A stretch of DNA of 6,199 nt from Planctomycetota bacterium. Its GTDB lineage: Bacteria; Planctomycetota; UBA11346. Below are positions 4,676-6,199 of the stretch, piece after piece. Location of the stretch: positions 1 through 6,199 of the forward strand of contig SLQH01000301.1 of the NCBI GenBank assembly GCA_007131555.1, given 5' to 3'. How positions within the stretch are numbered: position 1 is the stretch's first letter; each line of letters opens with the position of its first letter. The position numbers and the translations under genes were made by a program. The notes beneath the pieces were generated by a model. The model was not told the DNA's origin. It searched no databases and worked only from the letters and a program-made list of their open reading frames with translations.

Positions 4676-5812
4676 TCAATCGAAGAACTTCTTGAGCTTG
4701 TCGATGAAGCTCTTCTGCTCGCTCATCTGCGGGGTTTCGTGCTCGGCCAGTTCCTTGATCAGGTCACGATAACGACCGGTGACCTTCTTGGGCACCTTGA
4801 CGTCCAGGACCACCAGTTGATCACCGCGTCGACCATACTCATCGTCGATGCCCTGACCGCGCATCCGCAGCACCTCGCCCGGCTGGCTACCGGCAGGAAT
4901 CTTGAGTTTGGCCCGACCGTCCAGGGTCGGAACGTCGATCTCGGCCCCAAGTACTGCCTGGCTGAAGCTGATCGGCAACTTGCAGACCAGATTGCTGCCG
5001 TGGCGCTCGAATATCTCATGCGGCCGCACACTGATGTAGACATAGAGGTCACCACGCGGGCCGCCATCGCGTCCGGCCTCGCCCTCACCGGCCAGACGCA
5101 TGCGGGTACCATGTTCGATACCGGCCGGGATCGGGACCTTCAGCGACACCTTCTTGGCCTTGACACCGCTGCCCCGGCAGGAGGTACAAGGATCACTGAT
5201 GACCTTGCCGCTACCGCCACAGGTCGGACAGGTGGTCTGGACCACAAAGAAGCCCTGGCCCTGCCGCACCACTCCGGCACCACCGCAGGTGGGACAGGTC
5301 TTGGGCGAGGTCCCCGGCTTGCAACCGCTGCCCTGGCAGGCCTCGCAGGGCTCGTTGCGGCGCAGGTCGATGGTCTTGGTGCAGCCCCGCGCAGCCTCCT
5401 TGAGGCTGATTTCGACGTTGATCTTGAGACTGGCCCCCTGCCGCCCGCCACCCCGGCTGCGCCCGCCGCCGCCGCCAAAGAAGCTGTCGAAGATCGAGCC
5501 GCCGCCACCGCCGCCGCCGAAGATGTCACCGAAGGCGCTGAAGATGTCCTCCATCGACGAGAATCCGCCGCCGGCATGGCCCATGCCGTCCACCCCGGCG
5601 TGACCGAACTGGTCATAGCGCCGCCGCTTCTGATCATCGCCCAGAACCTCATAGGCCTCGGCAGCCTCCTTGAACTTCTCCTCGGCGGCCTTGTCGCCGG
5701 GATTGCGGTCCGGATGGTACTGCATGGCCATCTTGCGATAGGCCCGCTTGATCTCATCCGTCTTGGCATCGCGGGACAGGCCAAGGATCTCGTAGTAATC
5801 CCGTTTCGACAT
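4676..5812 (-). CDS. dnaJ: DnaJ, Hsp40 co-chaperone
   Basis: DnaJ delivers unfolded proteins to DnaK and stimulates its ATPase in the cytoplasm. The 378-residue product is a full-length type I DnaJ. The J-domain (1-70) has YYEILGL, the essential HPD at 33-35 and KRRRYDQFGH. The G/F region (about 71-125) is unusually glycine-rich, with runs of eight and five Gly encoded by GCC-type triplet repeats. Four zinc motifs follow: CEACQGSG (156-163), CPTCGGAG (173-180), CPTCGGSG (195-202) and CTSCRGSG (209-216). All eight cysteines are present. The C-terminal substrate-binding domains include VPIPAGIEHGTRMRLAGEGE and LKIPAGSQPGEVLRMRGQG. The ATG at 5810-5812 gives the standard MSKRDYYEIL start; only a weak GGA lies 7 bases upstream. 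grpE follows; dnaK is not in the window. Confidence 0.97.
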   Translation of the reverse strand: MSKRDYYEILGLSRDAKTDEIKRAYRKMAMQYHPDRNPGDKAAEEKFKEAAEAYEVLGDDQKRRRYDQFGHAGVDGMGHAGGGFSSMEDIFSAFGDIFGGGGGGGSIFDSFFGGGGGRSRGGGRQGASLKINVEISLKEAARGCTKTIDLRRNEPCEACQGSGCKPGTSPKTCPTCGGAGVVRQGQGFFVVQTTCPTCGGSGKVISDPCTSCRGSGVKAKKVSLKVPIPAGIEHGTRMRLAGEGEAGRDGGPRGDLYVYISVRPHEIFERHGSNLVCKLPISFSQAVLGAEIDVPTLDGRAKLKIPAGSQPGEVLRMRGQGIDDEYGRRGDQLVVLDVKVPKKVTGRYRDLIKELAEHETPQMSEQKSFIDKLKKFFD

Positions 5813-5842
5813 TACGCAGTCCGTTCTTCTTCCTGGTCACGT

Positions 5843-5853
5843 GTCATAATGAC
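5843..5853. promoter_or_regulatory. Palindrome in the dnaJ upstream region
   Basis: GTCATAATGAC is a perfect odd-centred palindrome about 31 bases before the dnaJ ATG. It overlaps CATTAT on the minus strand, a 4-of-6 match to a -10 box, although no good -35 lies 16-18 bases before it. An operator over the promoter is conceivable. Further out (5869-5877) TTAGCACAC matches 8 of 9 bases of one half of the HrcA-binding CIRCE site, but the second half is missing. Confidence 0.3.
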
Positions 5854-5880
5854 CGTGTTCGAGAGTGTTTAGCACACAGC

Positions 5881-6020
5881 GATCCAACTGATGGATCAAG
5901 TCCCCAGGGGACCGACAGAGAAACGCCCGAAATGTCCTGGGCGCGCTCAACGCCCAGCAGCACGCGGGCCGTGGCCCAAGCCGCATTATTACACGGAGTA
6001 CCGGGCCTTGGCCCGCGTAC
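5881..6020. repeat. Cluster of five hairpins
   Basis: Five hairpins occur in 140 bases: GATCCA-N5-TGGATC (5881-5897), GTCCCC-A-GGGGAC (5900-5912), CTGGGCG-N7-CGCCCAG (5937-5957), GGGCC-GT-GGCCC (5966-5977), and GTAC-CGGGCC-TT-GGCCCG-C-GTAC (5998-6020, one bulged base). Such regular spacing of perfect stems is unlikely by chance and suggests either a compound intergenic repeat or a structured RNA. GCCGCATTAT at 5980-5989 recurs directly at 6134-6143. Confidence 0.55.
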
Positions 6021-6199
6021 ATTGGCGGGAGGAGAAGCTTGAGGCGTATATGGGCCAGGGCGGCGGCGCCATCGTTGCGCTCTCGCTTGCGTGCGTCGTT
6101 GCCACTCATGATCGCGAGTTGCGGGATCCACAGGCCGCATTATGGGCATCATGTCGACGCCCAAGCTGGGATTCGGCGAAAGCATGGCCTCCACGCGAC

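Larger units (their letters stand above)
5813..6199. other. Region with no convincing gene, right edge
   Basis: This stretch holds the dnaJ upstream region and the hairpin cluster. Open frames exist on both strands, including a plus-strand one from an ATG at 5891 that runs 103 codons off the window edge without a stop. Its predicted protein starts MDQVPRGPTEKRPKCPGRAQ and later has a segment HYYTEYRALARVHWREEKLE. It lacks a ribosome site, its third codon positions are less GC-biased than those of the known genes, and it runs through every hairpin, so I do not call it a gene. A partial gene entering from the right edge cannot be excluded. Confidence 0.4.

Noticed and set aside
4739..5872. 377-codon plus-strand open frame opposite dnaJ
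   Set aside because: It mirrors dnaJ almost end to end. GC-rich codon bias and the glycine triplets keep the antisense frame open; its protein is repetitive in A, G, T and L and resembles nothing.
5869..5895. A complete CIRCE operator
   Set aside because: Only one half-site is present; the bases 9 nt away do not resemble GAGTGCTAA.

Overview
The window is a piece of a GC-rich bacterial chromosome carrying five intact genes, one broken gene fragment and an unusual density of small non-coding repeats. The organism cannot be named from the sequence. Several traits recall Planctomycetes/Verrucomicrobia/Lentisphaerae-type or related environmental genomes: a uroporphyrinogen-decarboxylase-like methyltransferase-fold protein beside an AraC regulator, a very glycine-rich DnaJ, and many palindromic intergenic repeats. 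That placement is inference only.

Layout. Positions 1-816 hold no intact gene. They are a mosaic of hairpin repeats: a 9-nt-periodic inverted element at 18-146, a palindrome at 171-184, hairpins at 231-248, 677-695 and 718-730, and two oppositely oriented copies of one repeat at 256-304 and 606-669. Those two copies bracket a decayed excisionase/MerR-type helix-turn-helix fragment (343-542) that is followed by a terminator-like hairpin. Positions 817-2787 hold a divergent pair: a UroD-superfamily protein on the minus strand and an AraC-family regulator on the plus strand. A second 9-nt-periodic element (2811-2894) fills the gap before a convergent minus-strand gene for a small lipoprotein of unknown function (2909-3457). 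Positions 3458-3990 are a 530-base gap holding a transposase-less element with perfect 18-bp terminal inverted repeats (3569-3984). A third 9-nt-periodic element is nested inside it. The element abuts the grpE stop codon, and a 9-bp direct repeat that includes this stop is present at its other end. Positions 3991-5812 (minus strand) are a dnaJ-grpE chaperone unit with dnaJ upstream. Positions 5813-6199 contain the dnaJ upstream region, then a row of five perfect or near-perfect hairpins, and no convincing gene.

How the genes relate. DnaJ and GrpE are the J-domain co-chaperone and the nucleotide-exchange factor of the DnaK (Hsp70) cycle, and are probably co-transcribed; dnaK itself is not in the window. 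The AraC protein is probably the local regulator of the divergent UroD-like gene. The lipoprotein has no evident link to either pair. The most distinctive signal is the repeat content: three elements with different sequences share one architecture and one 9-nt purine/pyrimidine skeleton.
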